A stretch of DNA of 64,000 bases from Luteibacter jiangsuensis (lineage in GTDB: Bacteria > Pseudomonadota > Gammaproteobacteria > Xanthomonadales > Rhodanobacteraceae): contig NZ_JAAQQR010000003.1 of NCBI RefSeq assembly GCF_011742555.1, positions 620,001 to 684,000 on the forward strand, read 5' to 3'. The notes beneath the pieces are model-generated. The model was not told the origin of the DNA. It worked only from the letters and a program-made list of their open reading frames with translations, and made no database searches. Position 1 is the first letter of the stretch, and each line of letters begins with the position of its first letter. Made by a program: the position numbers and the translations under genes. Positions 35,683-43,788 of the stretch are shown here, piece by piece.

Positions 35683-36863
35683 AACGATTGCTGCGTCTGC
35701 CGTCCACCTACCTCTGCCTGCCGATGCTGCTGGCGTGCGGCATCACGCTGCTTACCTACGACCTCCCCGAAGGATACGGACAAGGCATCCTCCTGCTCGT
35801 GTTCGCCTCGCTGGGCATCATGCTGGCGGACGTCTGCTGCGCACCGCGGCTGCCGGCGCCGTGGCGATTCCGCGAGCGCACGTACGCCGGCACGCGCGAA
35901 GGGTTCGTCGCGCTCGCCTTTGCCGGCGTGGTGGTCGTCTTCTGTCTGCTCGACCTGCTGCTCTATCCCGTGCCGCTCATCAGCAATCCTTCGTCGTACG
36001 CGACGCTGGAACCAGGGCGCGAACACCTTCGCCACATTTCCGACATGTGCTGGATCCTGCCCGTGATCGGCCTGCTTTGTGCGCGCCATCCTGCGCTGCG
36101 GTCCGGGCTGATCGTGATAGGACTCGCGTTCCCGGTGATGGTGATCGATCGCAACCGGATCTTCGCGGGACTGTTTTCCATCGCCTTCGTGCTGGCCTTC
36201 CGCCGCGACGAGGCCCGCCCTCTGCCATGGAAGGCGATCGCTCTCCTGGGCTTGATCGGTTGCGTCGTGTTTTCCGTGCTGGGGACACTTCGTTCGGGTT
36301 CCATCGAGCACGTGACGCTCCCCTTCGGCGATCTCTACCGCTCTGCGCCTCAGGGCGTGAAGTGGTTGTTGCTGTATGTGAGTGCCGGTCCCTACAACTT
36401 CGCCGCGATGCTCGCCAAGCACTACACGAATACGGATTTCCTGCTGCACCAGCTCGTACCCGGCAGCGGCGCCCTGGCCACTGCCGACACCGACATCCCC
36501 CTGGACGCCATCAACATCAACGTCGGCACCGAATACCTGCCGTTCCTGATGGCATGGGGCGCGGGTGGCGCCGTGGTAGCCATGGTTGCGGCCTATGCGC
36601 TGCTGCTGTGGTGCGTGCGGCGGCTTCGCCCCGCGGTGCCGCTCTTCGGGCTGCTCATGTTCCTGCGCATTGCCTACGTTTCGGTGATGTCGCCCTTCGC
36701 GCCGCAGATCTTCATCTGGATGAACGGCGGTTTCCTCGCCCTTTGCCTGTTGCTGCAACTGCTTGCCGGCCTGCTTCCGAACCGGCGTGCCGCGATGCCT
36801 TCTCTCCTTTCCGATCACCACCACGAGTTACCCGCATGGCAAACGACGACGAAATCTACCTGA
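35679..36863 (+). CDS. Putative Wzy-type polysaccharide polymerase
   Basis: A very hydrophobic 394-residue protein with about ten spans and a larger polar segment after residue 220 (SIEHVTLPFGDLYRSAPQG). Start GTG 35679 overlaps the glycosyltransferase stop as GTGA. Sequence alone does not prove the role: Wzy proteins share little identity, and the call rests on topology, on IDRNRIFAGLFSIAFVLAFR, and on its place between wzx, a glycosyltransferase and a wzz-like gene. An O-acetyltransferase or other membrane enzyme is less likely. Confidence 0.7.
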   Translation: MKRLLRLPSTYLCLPMLLACGITLLTYDLPEGYGQGILLLVFASLGIMLADVCCAPRLPAPWRFRERTYAGTREGFVALAFAGVVVVFCLLDLLLYPVPLISNPSSYATLEPGREHLRHISDMCWILPVIGLLCARHPALRSGLIVIGLAFPVMVIDRNRIFAGLFSIAFVLAFRRDEARPLPWKAIALLGLIGCVVFSVLGTLRSGSIEHVTLPFGDLYRSAPQGVKWLLLYVSAGPYNFAAMLAKHYTNTDFLLHQLVPGSGALATADTDIPLDAININVGTEYLPFLMAWGAGGAVVAMVAAYALLLWCVRRLRPAVPLFGLLMFLRIAYVSVMSPFAPQIFIWMNGGFLALCLLLQLLAGLLPNRRAAMPSLLSDHHHELPAWQTTTKST

Positions 36864-37681
36864 TCGACATGTGGCGCATCGTTGTCCGCGAATGGCGCTG
36901 GTTCGTCGGCGTGGGGTTCGTCGTCCTCGCCCTCACCGTCGCCTACCTCCATCATGCGCGCAGCCAGTGGGAGGCCACTGCGTGGATCCAGATCGGACAG
37001 GTGGGCACCGCCCCCACGGGCCAGGATCCGCACGTCGAGGCGTTCTCGCGCACGGTCGAGCGCCTCGAGACGCGGGCCTTCCAGGACGATGTGCTGAAAA
37101 GCGTGGGCGTGCCCGTCGACGCGCCCGAGGCGAAGCTCTTCCGTGGCAGCATGAAGATCGAGCAGCTGGCGTACGCCAATCTCGTGAAGCTGCGCGTGCG
37201 CGGCTATTCGGCGGAGGACGCGAAGGAACTGGCGACGGCGGCGGCGACGGTGTTGCACGCCGCACACGCGCAGATCGCCGCCGCCCCGCTGGCGTTCGTC
37301 CGTCATCGCCTCGACGCGGTCGACGCACGCCTGAAGGACGCGCAGGCGCGCCGCGACAAACTGCTCGCCGGCAACACGGGACGGAACGATCAGGCGGCGC
37401 TGACCGACCTGGCCGTCGCCACCAGCGACCAGGACATTCGCGCCCTGGAGCAGGTACGCGCCGAGCTCGCACTGCGGCAGCTGCCCAATTACACCTACGA
37501 AACCTCGCTCGCCTGGCCGGTCTACGTCGACAAAGACAGGGTATTCCCCAATACCTTGCTTACCCTCGGTATCGGGCTGCTGGCGGCGGCGTTTCTTGCG
37601 TCGCTGGCGGCTGTTGCTCGGCATGCGTTGCGCCGTTCGGCTAGGGATCTCGCGGCGGGCTCGGCTTCGCCATCGCATTAG
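36836..37681 (+). CDS. Wzz-like chain-length determinant protein
   Basis: A 281-residue polysaccharide co-polymerase: an N-terminal cytoplasmic tail (DDEIYLIDMWRIVVREW), a first span near residues 21-40, a long periplasmic alpha-helical part with a coiled-coil around HRLDAVDARLKDAQARRDKL, and a second span near 245-265. It lacks a kinase domain. The start lies 28 bases inside the preceding gene. It would set the chain length of the polymer made by the Wzy-like protein, and it is the last gene before the MITE-flanked insert. Confidence 0.82.
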   Translation: MANDDEIYLIDMWRIVVREWRWFVGVGFVVLALTVAYLHHARSQWEATAWIQIGQVGTAPTGQDPHVEAFSRTVERLETRAFQDDVLKSVGVPVDAPEAKLFRGSMKIEQLAYANLVKLRVRGYSAEDAKELATAAATVLHAAHAQIAAAPLAFVRHRLDAVDARLKDAQARRDKLLAGNTGRNDQAALTDLAVATSDQDIRALEQVRAELALRQLPNYTYETSLAWPVYVDKDRVFPNTLLTLGIGLLAAAFLASLAAVARHALRRSARDLAAGSASPSH

Positions 37682-37725
37682 CGGCTCGGCTGCCCCATCG
37701 CAGTAGCGCTCTGACGGTAGGGAGG

Positions 37726-37964
37726 GAGCCCTCGGCTGTCCCCCTCGGCGCTACGCTGCGGTGTCGCTTGGGCAAAGAGGGCCGCTGCGCGGCCCATGTC
37801 CTATGGCTTGCGCCCCGGCGCGCACGGACGGTCGGCGGGGTTTTCCGACTCGACATCCCTGTCTCGGCGGAAAAGGCCGGCCATCCTGGCCGGCCCCCTT
37901 CGGGCCTTATCCGCCGACCGCCCTCACCTCCGCTACCCGCGCCGAGGGGGACAGCCGAGGGCTC
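37726..37964. mobile_element. MITE-like element, left copy (239 bp)
   Basis: A 239-bp unit bounded by perfect 26-bp terminal inverted repeats beginning GAGCCCTCGG (37726-37751 and 37939-37964). Inside are a GGGCCGC-TGC-GCGGCCC hairpin (37779-37795), GGCCGGCCA-tcc-TGGCCGGCC (37875-37895), and nested pairs CGGTCGGCGG/CCGCCGACCG (37829, 37911) and TTTTCCG/CGGAAAA (37841, 37868). An equally long inverted copy lies at 39152-39390, with only three interior differences. No transposase is encoded; a 60-70 codon open frame inside looks incidental. TGACGGTAGGGAG (37712) and TGACGGTTGGGAG (37968) flank the element. Confidence 0.75.
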
Positions 37965-38024
37965 CTTTGACGGTTGGGAGTCGTGTGGGAAAGCCGGTGC
38001 GCCGTGAGGCGCGTCCGGGCCGAC

Positions 38025-38477
38025 CTAGCGAATTGAAAGGGAACTGGACAGCGTGTTTCGCGGCCAGTTGTTGGAGGTGGAACGCACCACGAATACACCA
38101 TTGCCTTTTCCGGTCGCGTCCCAGACACGAAGCCGACCTTCAATCGTCTGCCCGTTTCGACATTTCACCCAGTAGCCGCCACCGCGATCGCAGACACCAA
38201 CCGTTTTCAGTTCCCTGAGATTCGCACCGTTCATCGTGGCGGCAGCCTGGCCCATACCGCGCTCCACCGTAACCACGTGCACATGGGCACCGCCATGGTG
38301 GGACTTGGTCATAGAGGCATGTTCCGTGTCCTCGAAGGCGACCGTTGCTGACTGGACCGCCATGACCGATACCTGCGAAATGCCAGGAGACACACCTCTA
38401 CCGAAGTTGTGTGTCTGAGCGGACGCCGGGGAAAGAATGAGAAGTAGTGTCGCCGAAGCCAGTAGGGCTCGATACAT
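38025..38477 (-). CDS. Hypothetical secreted protein (orphan)
   Basis: A 150-residue protein with a clear signal peptide (RALLASATLLLILSPASA, cleavage after SAQ). The mature part is histidine-rich in the middle (MTKSHHGGAHVHVVTVERG), has one cysteine pair in GVCDRGGGYWVKCRNG, and ends with a probable beta domain. No family is recognised. It lies in a visibly more A+T-rich segment between two inverted MITE-like elements, inside an otherwise very GC-rich polysaccharide region, which suggests transfer. ATG 38477 is the only sensible start. Confidence 0.65.
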   Translation of the reverse strand: MYRALLASATLLLILSPASAQTHNFGRGVSPGISQVSVMAVQSATVAFEDTEHASMTKSHHGGAHVHVVTVERGMGQAAATMNGANLRELKTVGVCDRGGGYWVKCRNGQTIEGRLRVWDATGKGNGVFVVRSTSNNWPRNTLSSSLSIR

Positions 38478-38683
38478 GGGTTAAACCTCCATCTGCAGAC
38501 GAGGCGCTGCAAGATGGGAAGCTACGTGCCCTTCATCACCACTTATGCCGTCTCTCCTTGCATAGGCGATCGCTCTTGACCCTGAAATATCTGTAGGCCG
38601 CTGCCCAAACGCATCGACCTGATCGGAACCGGCGTGCCAGTTGCATCATCCTCGGGCGACCAACCGACTCGTCGAGGAACGAT

Positions 38684-39106
38684 ATGGACATACAAGCGAA
38701 CCGGACCGTCACAGTCCGAGTCCCTCCCGGCACTGCGAAGAACCCGCCAGCCGCAACTTTGGTATCGGTTGCCGAGCCCAAGGTCGACGCCGCGCCAAAA
38801 ATAGATTTCCAGCACATGACAGTCGGCGAATACATAGACACGCTCAACCATCTATGTCAGTCGGGACAAATAACTCACGAAGAGGCGCTCGATATCTACA
38901 TCACGTGCATTCCTCCCACCGCACCGTGCGCCACGAACGCCGAACACCTTCGCTTGCCCATGCGCATTTCCTATGACCGGATGCGCGATGAGATTGCCGA
39001 GCTCGCTTCCGGTGGGCGGCTCGAAGAGCGAGACCGGCACCAACGCGTGCTCGACCTGCTGGTCCGTCTGGACGGCACGCCACGCGGAATCGATATCAGA
39101 GCCTGA
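38684..39106 (+). CDS. Hypothetical cytoplasmic protein (orphan)
   Basis: A 140-residue protein without signal peptide or membrane span. Residues 42-75 (FQHMTVGEYIDTLNHLCQSG followed by an ITHEEALDIY helix) resemble a small helical-hairpin domain; a second helical part follows (RMRDEIAELASGGRLEERDR). No known family is recognised. GAGG precedes the ATG at 38684. Base composition is lower in GC than the flanking operons, like the divergent gene at 38025-38477. A gene-transfer origin between the two MITE-like repeats is inferred. Confidence 0.6.
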   Translation: MDIQANRTVTVRVPPGTAKNPPAATLVSVAEPKVDAAPKIDFQHMTVGEYIDTLNHLCQSGQITHEEALDIYITCIPPTAPCATNAEHLRLPMRISYDRMRDEIAELASGGRLEERDRHQRVLDLLVRLDGTPRGIDIRA

Positions 39107-39151
39107 AGCGGAGCGAATCGCTTCTTTCGCAGGTTGCCGCGCCGCCTGGAA

Positions 39152-39390
39152 GAGCCCTCGGCCGGTCCCCTCGGCGCGGGTAGCGGAGGTGAGGGCGGTC
39201 GGCGGACAAGGCCCGAAGGGGGCCGGCCAGGATGGCCGGCCTTTTCCGCCGAGACAGGGATGTCGAGTCGGAAAACCCCGCCGACCGTCCGTGCGCGCCG
39301 GGGCGCAAGCCATAGGACATGGGCCACGCAGTGGCCCTCTTTGCCCAAGCGACACCGCAGCGTAGCGACGAGGGGATCGGCCGAGGGCTC
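39152..39390. mobile_element. MITE-like element, right copy (239 bp, inverted)
   Basis: The inverted partner of the element at 37726-37964 and exactly the same length. Its terminal repeats (39152-39177, 39365-39390) match each other at 24 of 26 positions. The internal hairpin reads GGGCCAC-GCA-GTGGCCC (39321-39337). Relative to the left copy both sides of one base pair have changed (G-C to A-T), so the hairpin is preserved. No direct repeat flanks this copy. The rest of the interval 39107-39497 holds no gene. Confidence 0.75.
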
Positions 39391-39463
39391 TCGCCAATAC
39401 GCACGAGCGTTCATGCGATGGCGTAGCCGAGCCGCTTCTGAGAGCGCTACCGAGACGGCCGGT

Positions 39464-39492
39464 TAAACCTAACCGCCCCAGCACGGCACCCA
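39464..39492 (+). promoter_or_regulatory. Candidate ECF-type promoter of the methyltransferase-led operon
   Basis: TAAACC (39464-39469), 15-base spacer, GGCACCCA (39485-39492). The -10-like half and the spacing fit the other five copies; the -35-like half is a weaker match. The start codon follows five bases later and has no Shine-Dalgarno sequence, so the mRNA is probably leaderless. Confidence 0.5.
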
Positions 39493-39497
39493 CCGCC

Positions 39498-40343
39498 ATG
39501 AACGAGCAAGCAGAAACGGGACAGCCGGCATCCGGGGCGTTCGACGAGGCACGTCTCCTCGACACGCAACGCGCCTTCGACAGCGTGGCGGCCGACTACG
39601 ACGGGCCGCGTGGCAACAACGAACTGATCCAGCGCATGCGCACGACGATGTGGCATACCGTTGGCGCGGAACTTCCCGCCGGCTCGCGCCTGCTCGATCT
39701 TGGATGCGGCACCGGACTGGATGCGGTGGAATTCGCACGCCACGGCTACCACGTGGTCGCCAGCGACTGGTCACCGGAAATGGTGGCGCGCACGCGCGCC
39801 CGCGCGGTGAACGAGGGTGTGCAGGAGCATCTCAGTGCGGTGCACCTCGGCATCCAGCAGCTGTTCCTCCTGGGTGGACGGTTCGACGGTGTCTATTCCA
39901 ACTTTGGGCCGTTGAATTGCGCACCCGACCTTCGCGCCGTGGCCGACGAGTGCGCGCGGCTGGTTCGCCCCGGCGGTAGCCTCGTCTTTTCCGTCATGGG
40001 TCGCGTGTGCCCATGGGAACTCGCGCACTATGCCGTTCGCCGCCGCTTCGGGCGGGCAGGCATCCGCTTCGGGAAGGGCGTGCGCGAGGTCGGTATGAAC
40101 GGCCACACCATCTGGACCTGGTATTACACACCCCGCGAGTTTTACGCGGCATTCGCGGAGCACTTCTCGCTCGCAAGCTATCGCGCGCTCAGCCTGTTCC
40201 TGCCGCCGCCCTACATGGTGGACCGCTACCGCCGGCGACCCGAGCGGTACGAGCGCCTGGGCCGGCTGGACGACCGCTTCGGCGGTCTGCCCGTGCTGCG
40301 CGACATGGGCGACCATTTCCTTATCGTGATGCATCGGCGTTGA
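39498..40343 (+). CDS. SAM-dependent methyltransferase
   Basis: A class I methyltransferase of 281 residues. SAM-binding motif I is RLLDLGCGTGLDAVEFA near residue 65, followed by motif II VVASDWSPEMV and the post-motif region RLVRPGGSLVFSVMG. The C-terminal ~100 residues (WTWYYTPREFYAAFAEHF, LFLPPPYMVDRYRR) form an extra acceptor-binding part. It opens a run of six genes with mostly four-base overlaps (39498-46001). The absence of a ribosome site and the nearby GGCACCCA motif point to leaderless translation. Substrate unknown; a sugar or a lipid-linked glycan is plausible. Confidence 0.88.
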   Translation: MNEQAETGQPASGAFDEARLLDTQRAFDSVAADYDGPRGNNELIQRMRTTMWHTVGAELPAGSRLLDLGCGTGLDAVEFARHGYHVVASDWSPEMVARTRARAVNEGVQEHLSAVHLGIQQLFLLGGRFDGVYSNFGPLNCAPDLRAVADECARLVRPGGSLVFSVMGRVCPWELAHYAVRRRFGRAGIRFGKGVREVGMNGHTIWTWYYTPREFYAAFAEHFSLASYRALSLFLPPPYMVDRYRRRPERYERLGRLDDRFGGLPVLRDMGDHFLIVMHRR

Positions 40344-40345
40344 GC

Positions 40346-41557
40346 ATGCGCGGCGCCGCCTTGCTACCGGGTTTCGCCCTCTCCGGTGCGCGTCTGGCCG
40401 GGGCGGGCCGCGCCCCTTTGCATCTTCGCGGCGACCGCATCGTCGCGCGGGCCGGCATCCGTTCCGTGCCGGTGGATTTGCGCGACCACGTGATCTTTCC
40501 GGGCCTCATCAATGCGCACGACCACCTCCAGGTGAATAACGTGCCGCCGCTGCCCGGCGACGCCGTATTTCCCAGCGCCTACGACTGGATCGCCGCCTTC
40601 CAGTCCCATTTCGCCGCCCCCGCCACCGTGGCGTCGCTCGCCGTGCCGAAGGCGCGGCGCATGCGCCATGGCGGGCTGAAGAACCTTCTTTCGGGTGTGA
40701 CCTTCGTGGCGCACCACGATCCTTGGCATCCCGTCCTGGACGGCCCCGACTTTCCGGTGGGCGTCCTGCGCGACCACGGCTGGAGCTATGCGCTGCACGG
40801 ACCGGCGTATGGGCCGCCCCTGCGGGCGAGCTTCGCCGCCACGCCGTTTGGCATGCCGTGGATGATCCACCTTGCCGAAGGCACCGACGACGTGGCCGCT
40901 AACGAACTCGGTGAACTCGACCGCATGGGTTGCCTTGCGGCGAACACCGTCCTGATTCACGGCGTGGGCATGGGCACCCGCGACGTCGCTCGCGTGATCG
41001 AAGTGGGCGCCTCCGTCGTTTGGTGCCCGGGCAGCAACCATCGCCTGCTCGGTCGCTCGCTCGACCCGCGTCCGTTGCAGGCGGCGGGACGGCTCGCGCT
41101 CGGCAGCGACTCGCGCCTGAGCGGCGCACGCGACCTGCTGGAGGAACTGCGCACGGAGGCTGCACGCGGCGAACTGGATGGCGAGGCGTTGCTGGGACTG
41201 GCGACCAGCGATGCGGCCCGCGTGCTTCGGCTGCCTGCGCGCGGCCGGATCGACCCGGGCTACGTCGCGGACCTGGTCATCGTCGAGGACCGCGGTGCGG
41301 GAAGCGCGCACAACCTGGTGGGGCTCTCGCGCGCCGATCTGCGTGCGGTCGTGCGCGACGGCTTGCCGTGCCTGGCCGACCCTGACTTCGCCCCGTGGTT
41401 CGACGCCGCGAAGGTCGACACGATGTCCGTGACGCTCGACGGCAAGCCGAAATTGCTCGCGCGCGCTTTCGCCGACGCCGACCTTCTGGCCATGGAGCCT
41501 GGACTGGAGCTTGTGGCACCCCTGCGTCCCGCGCGCCGCGCAGGGGAGTGCGCATGA
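40346..41557 (+). CDS. Amidohydrolase-superfamily protein
   Basis: A 403-residue metal-dependent hydrolase. It shows the first metal site NAHDHLQ (at HVIFPGLINAHDHLQVNN), a histidine pair TFVAHHDPWH, HLAEGTDDVAANELGELD, VWCPGSNHRLLGRSLD and the catalytic aspartate in LALGSDSRLSG. This is the layout of the guanine deaminase/chlorohydrolase (AHS1) subgroup. The nucleobase-deaminase subgroup is therefore the nearest guess, but placement between two methyltransferases and a radical SAM gene argues for a tailoring reaction. It overlaps the next gene as ATGA. Confidence 0.82.
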   Translation: MRGAALLPGFALSGARLAGAGRAPLHLRGDRIVARAGIRSVPVDLRDHVIFPGLINAHDHLQVNNVPPLPGDAVFPSAYDWIAAFQSHFAAPATVASLAVPKARRMRHGGLKNLLSGVTFVAHHDPWHPVLDGPDFPVGVLRDHGWSYALHGPAYGPPLRASFAATPFGMPWMIHLAEGTDDVAANELGELDRMGCLAANTVLIHGVGMGTRDVARVIEVGASVVWCPGSNHRLLGRSLDPRPLQAAGRLALGSDSRLSGARDLLEELRTEAARGELDGEALLGLATSDAARVLRLPARGRIDPGYVADLVIVEDRGAGSAHNLVGLSRADLRAVVRDGLPCLADPDFAPWFDAAKVDTMSVTLDGKPKLLARAFADADLLAMEPGLELVAPLRPARRAGECA

Positions 41558-42270
41558 ACGGCACACCTATCCTGGAACCGGTGGAGGCCTATGAACTCTG
41601 GGCAGCTCATTACCCGGCGCACGCACACAATCCCGTGATGCGCACGGAAGAACGGGCGATGCTGGAACTGTTGCCCGACGACCTGACCGGTGCCACCGTG
41701 GTCGATGCCGGCTGCGGCAGCGGGCGCTATGTGAGGCATGTGCTCGCCCGCGGCGCGGCACGCGTCCACGGTGTGGATCTGTCGCCGGCCATGCTCGCCC
41801 GCGCAGCAACGGAGCTTGGGAGCGACATGTCGCGCGTGGTGCTGAGCGAAGGCGGTCTGGACGCCCTGCCATTGGACGATGCGACCGCCGACCTCACCGT
41901 GTGTGGTCTCACCGTCGGGCACGTCGAGGCACTGCAACCGGCGCTGGCGGAGCTGTGCCGCGTCACCCGGTCGGGCGGTTACGTGGTGTGCAGCGACGTC
42001 CATCCCATCGGGCACGCGCTGGGCTGGCTTCGCGATTTCAAGGCGGGCGGCCGACGCTATGCCGCGCGCCATACGCCACATCTGTACAGCCACTGGCACG
42101 CGGCCTGCGCGCGACTCGGCCTGGCCATCGAACAGGTGCGCGAACCCATGCTCGACCCTCGCGACATTCCCCCAGACGCGCACTTCGACCGCAAGGCGCT
42201 CGAGGTGCCGGTGGCATTGGTGTTCCTCCTGCGCCGCGTTGGCGTTTCCGTTCCCGGATGGCAGTCATGA
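41554..42270 (+). CDS. SAM-dependent methyltransferase
   Basis: A class I methyltransferase of the UbiE/Methyltransf_11 type, 238 residues. Motif I is TVVDAGCGSGRYVRHVL near residue 48, the acidic motif II is VHGVDLSPAMLARA, and LDALPLDDATADLTVCGL and CRVTRSGGYVVCSDV follow. It overlaps its upstream and downstream neighbours by four bases. It is distinct in sequence from the methyltransferase at 39498. The acceptor is unknown. Confidence 0.88.
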   Translation: MNGTPILEPVEAYELWAAHYPAHAHNPVMRTEERAMLELLPDDLTGATVVDAGCGSGRYVRHVLARGAARVHGVDLSPAMLARAATELGSDMSRVVLSEGGLDALPLDDATADLTVCGLTVGHVEALQPALAELCRVTRSGGYVVCSDVHPIGHALGWLRDFKAGGRRYAARHTPHLYSHWHAACARLGLAIEQVREPMLDPRDIPPDAHFDRKALEVPVALVFLLRRVGVSVPGWQS

Positions 42271-43775
42271 CGCCCACGAACACGCTTCTTGTGAATCCCA
42301 CCGTCACCTCGCGCGCCAGCGCGCGCTTTCCCTTGTCGCTGTTGCACCTGTCGGCGGCCCTCGACCGGAACGGCAGCAGCCGCATCGTGGACGGCAATGT
42401 GGATCGCGACGTGGTGGACGCCACCCTGCGCGCGCTGGGCGAAGAGCGTTTCGACGCCGTCGGCATCAGCGTGATGGGAGGGCCGCAGATGGCGCCGTCG
42501 ATCGCCGTGTCGAAGGCGATCCGCGAACACCGCCCCGACCTCCCGATCGTGTGGGGCGGCTATTTCCCCACGCTGTACACCGACACCGCGCTGTCCGCGC
42601 CTTACGTGGACTATGCGATACGCGGGCAGGGCGAGGAGAGCTTGCCGGAACTCCTCGCGGCGCTGGGACGGGGCGAACGCGACCTGTCGCGCATCGGCGG
42701 CCTTTCCTGGAAGAACGATGGCGTCGTCGTGCACAACCCCAACCGGCGTTTTTCGCTGGACAACAGCGGCATCGTGCTGCCTTACGACAAGCTCGGCGAT
42801 CCGCGGCGCTACCTCGCACCCACGTTCCTTGGCCGGCGCACGGCGGCGCACCAGGCCGCCATCGGTTGCCGTTTCCGCTGCACCTTCTGCGGCGTGGCGG
42901 CGATGTTCGGCGGCGCCACGGCATTGCCCACCACCGCGCGCCTGGAACGCGATCTCGGTTACCTGAAGCATCAGCTCGGCGCCGACTCCATCCAGTTCTT
43001 CGACCATAACTTCTTCGACCGCGAAGCGGACATGGTGCCCCTGCTCGAGATCATGGCGAAGCTGGAACTGCCGTGGTGGTGCTACGCGCGTTCCGACGCC
43101 CTGCTGAACCTCTCCGAATCCACCTGGAAGCTGGTGCGCAAGAGCCGCCTGCGCATGGCGTATATCGGCGCGGAATCGCCCAGCGGTGCGATGCTCAAGG
43201 AGATACGCAAAGGCACGCGACCGGACCAGACCCTCGAGGTGGCGGAACTGTGCCGGCGGCACGGCGTGATCCCGGAGCTTTCGTTCATGGTTGCGCCGCC
43301 GGTGAACACCGAGGAAGAGACGCTGCACACGTTCGAGTTCATTCGCGAACTGAAGAAGATCAATCCGCAGTCGGAGATCATCGTTTATATCTACACGCCG
43401 TTGCCGGAGGGCAGCAAGCACGAGAAGGAGCGCGGCAAGCGTGCCTCGATGCCCTTGCTCGATCTCAACGGCGATCCGGTGGTGTTTCCCACCTCGCCGG
43501 AGGAATGGACCGAGCGCCGATGGGTGGACTATGCCTGCCATGCGGACGCGCCGTGGCTGAGCGACGACCTGCGCCGGCATATCCAGGATTTCGTGACCGT
43601 GCTGCGCTGCCGCTTCCCCACCGTGCAGGACCTGCGCTCGCCGCCCTGGGCCAAGCGCGGTCTCAGTGCGATGGCGGCGTGGCGCTACCGTCGGCGCCGC
43701 TACGACCGTCCGTGGGAGCTCAACCTGGCCAACCGGCTCGTGCGCCTGCGGATGCCGCAGGTCTCGGGCCTCTGA
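42267..43775 (+). CDS. B12-binding-domain radical SAM protein
   Basis: A 502-residue radical SAM enzyme. The first ~150 residues form the cobalamin-binding-like Rossmann domain common to this class (VGISVMGGPQMAPSIAVSKA, IVWGGYFPTLY). The cluster motif is CRFRCTFC (Cys201, Cys205, Cys208), followed by IQFFDHNFFDREADMVPLLE and the C-terminal half with YIGAESPSGAMLKEIRKGTR. Such enzymes methylate or rearrange unactivated carbon or phosphorus centres; some use bound B12. Starts at ATG 42267, overlapping the methyltransferase stop. A second, related protein is encoded at 47241-48767. Confidence 0.9.
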   Translation: MTPTNTLLVNPTVTSRASARFPLSLLHLSAALDRNGSSRIVDGNVDRDVVDATLRALGEERFDAVGISVMGGPQMAPSIAVSKAIREHRPDLPIVWGGYFPTLYTDTALSAPYVDYAIRGQGEESLPELLAALGRGERDLSRIGGLSWKNDGVVVHNPNRRFSLDNSGIVLPYDKLGDPRRYLAPTFLGRRTAAHQAAIGCRFRCTFCGVAAMFGGATALPTTARLERDLGYLKHQLGADSIQFFDHNFFDREADMVPLLEIMAKLELPWWCYARSDALLNLSESTWKLVRKSRLRMAYIGAESPSGAMLKEIRKGTRPDQTLEVAELCRRHGVIPELSFMVAPPVNTEEETLHTFEFIRELKKINPQSEIIVYIYTPLPEGSKHEKERGKRASMPLLDLNGDPVVFPTSPEEWTERRWVDYACHADAPWLSDDLRRHIQDFVTVLRCRFPTVQDLRSPPWAKRGLSAMAAWRYRRRRYDRPWELNLANRLVRLRMPQVSGL

Positions 43776-43788
43776 CGGGGCAGCGCGC

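Noticed and set aside
37761-37970. Open frames of 60-80 codons inside the 239-bp elements.
   Set aside because: They exist in several frames of a palindrome-rich sequence, and the few differences between copies preserve hairpins rather than codons.
38536-38851. Two minus-strand frames of about 100 codons in the insert.
   Set aside because: They are antisense to the gene at 38684-39106, which has a ribosome site, and have no signal or motif of their own.
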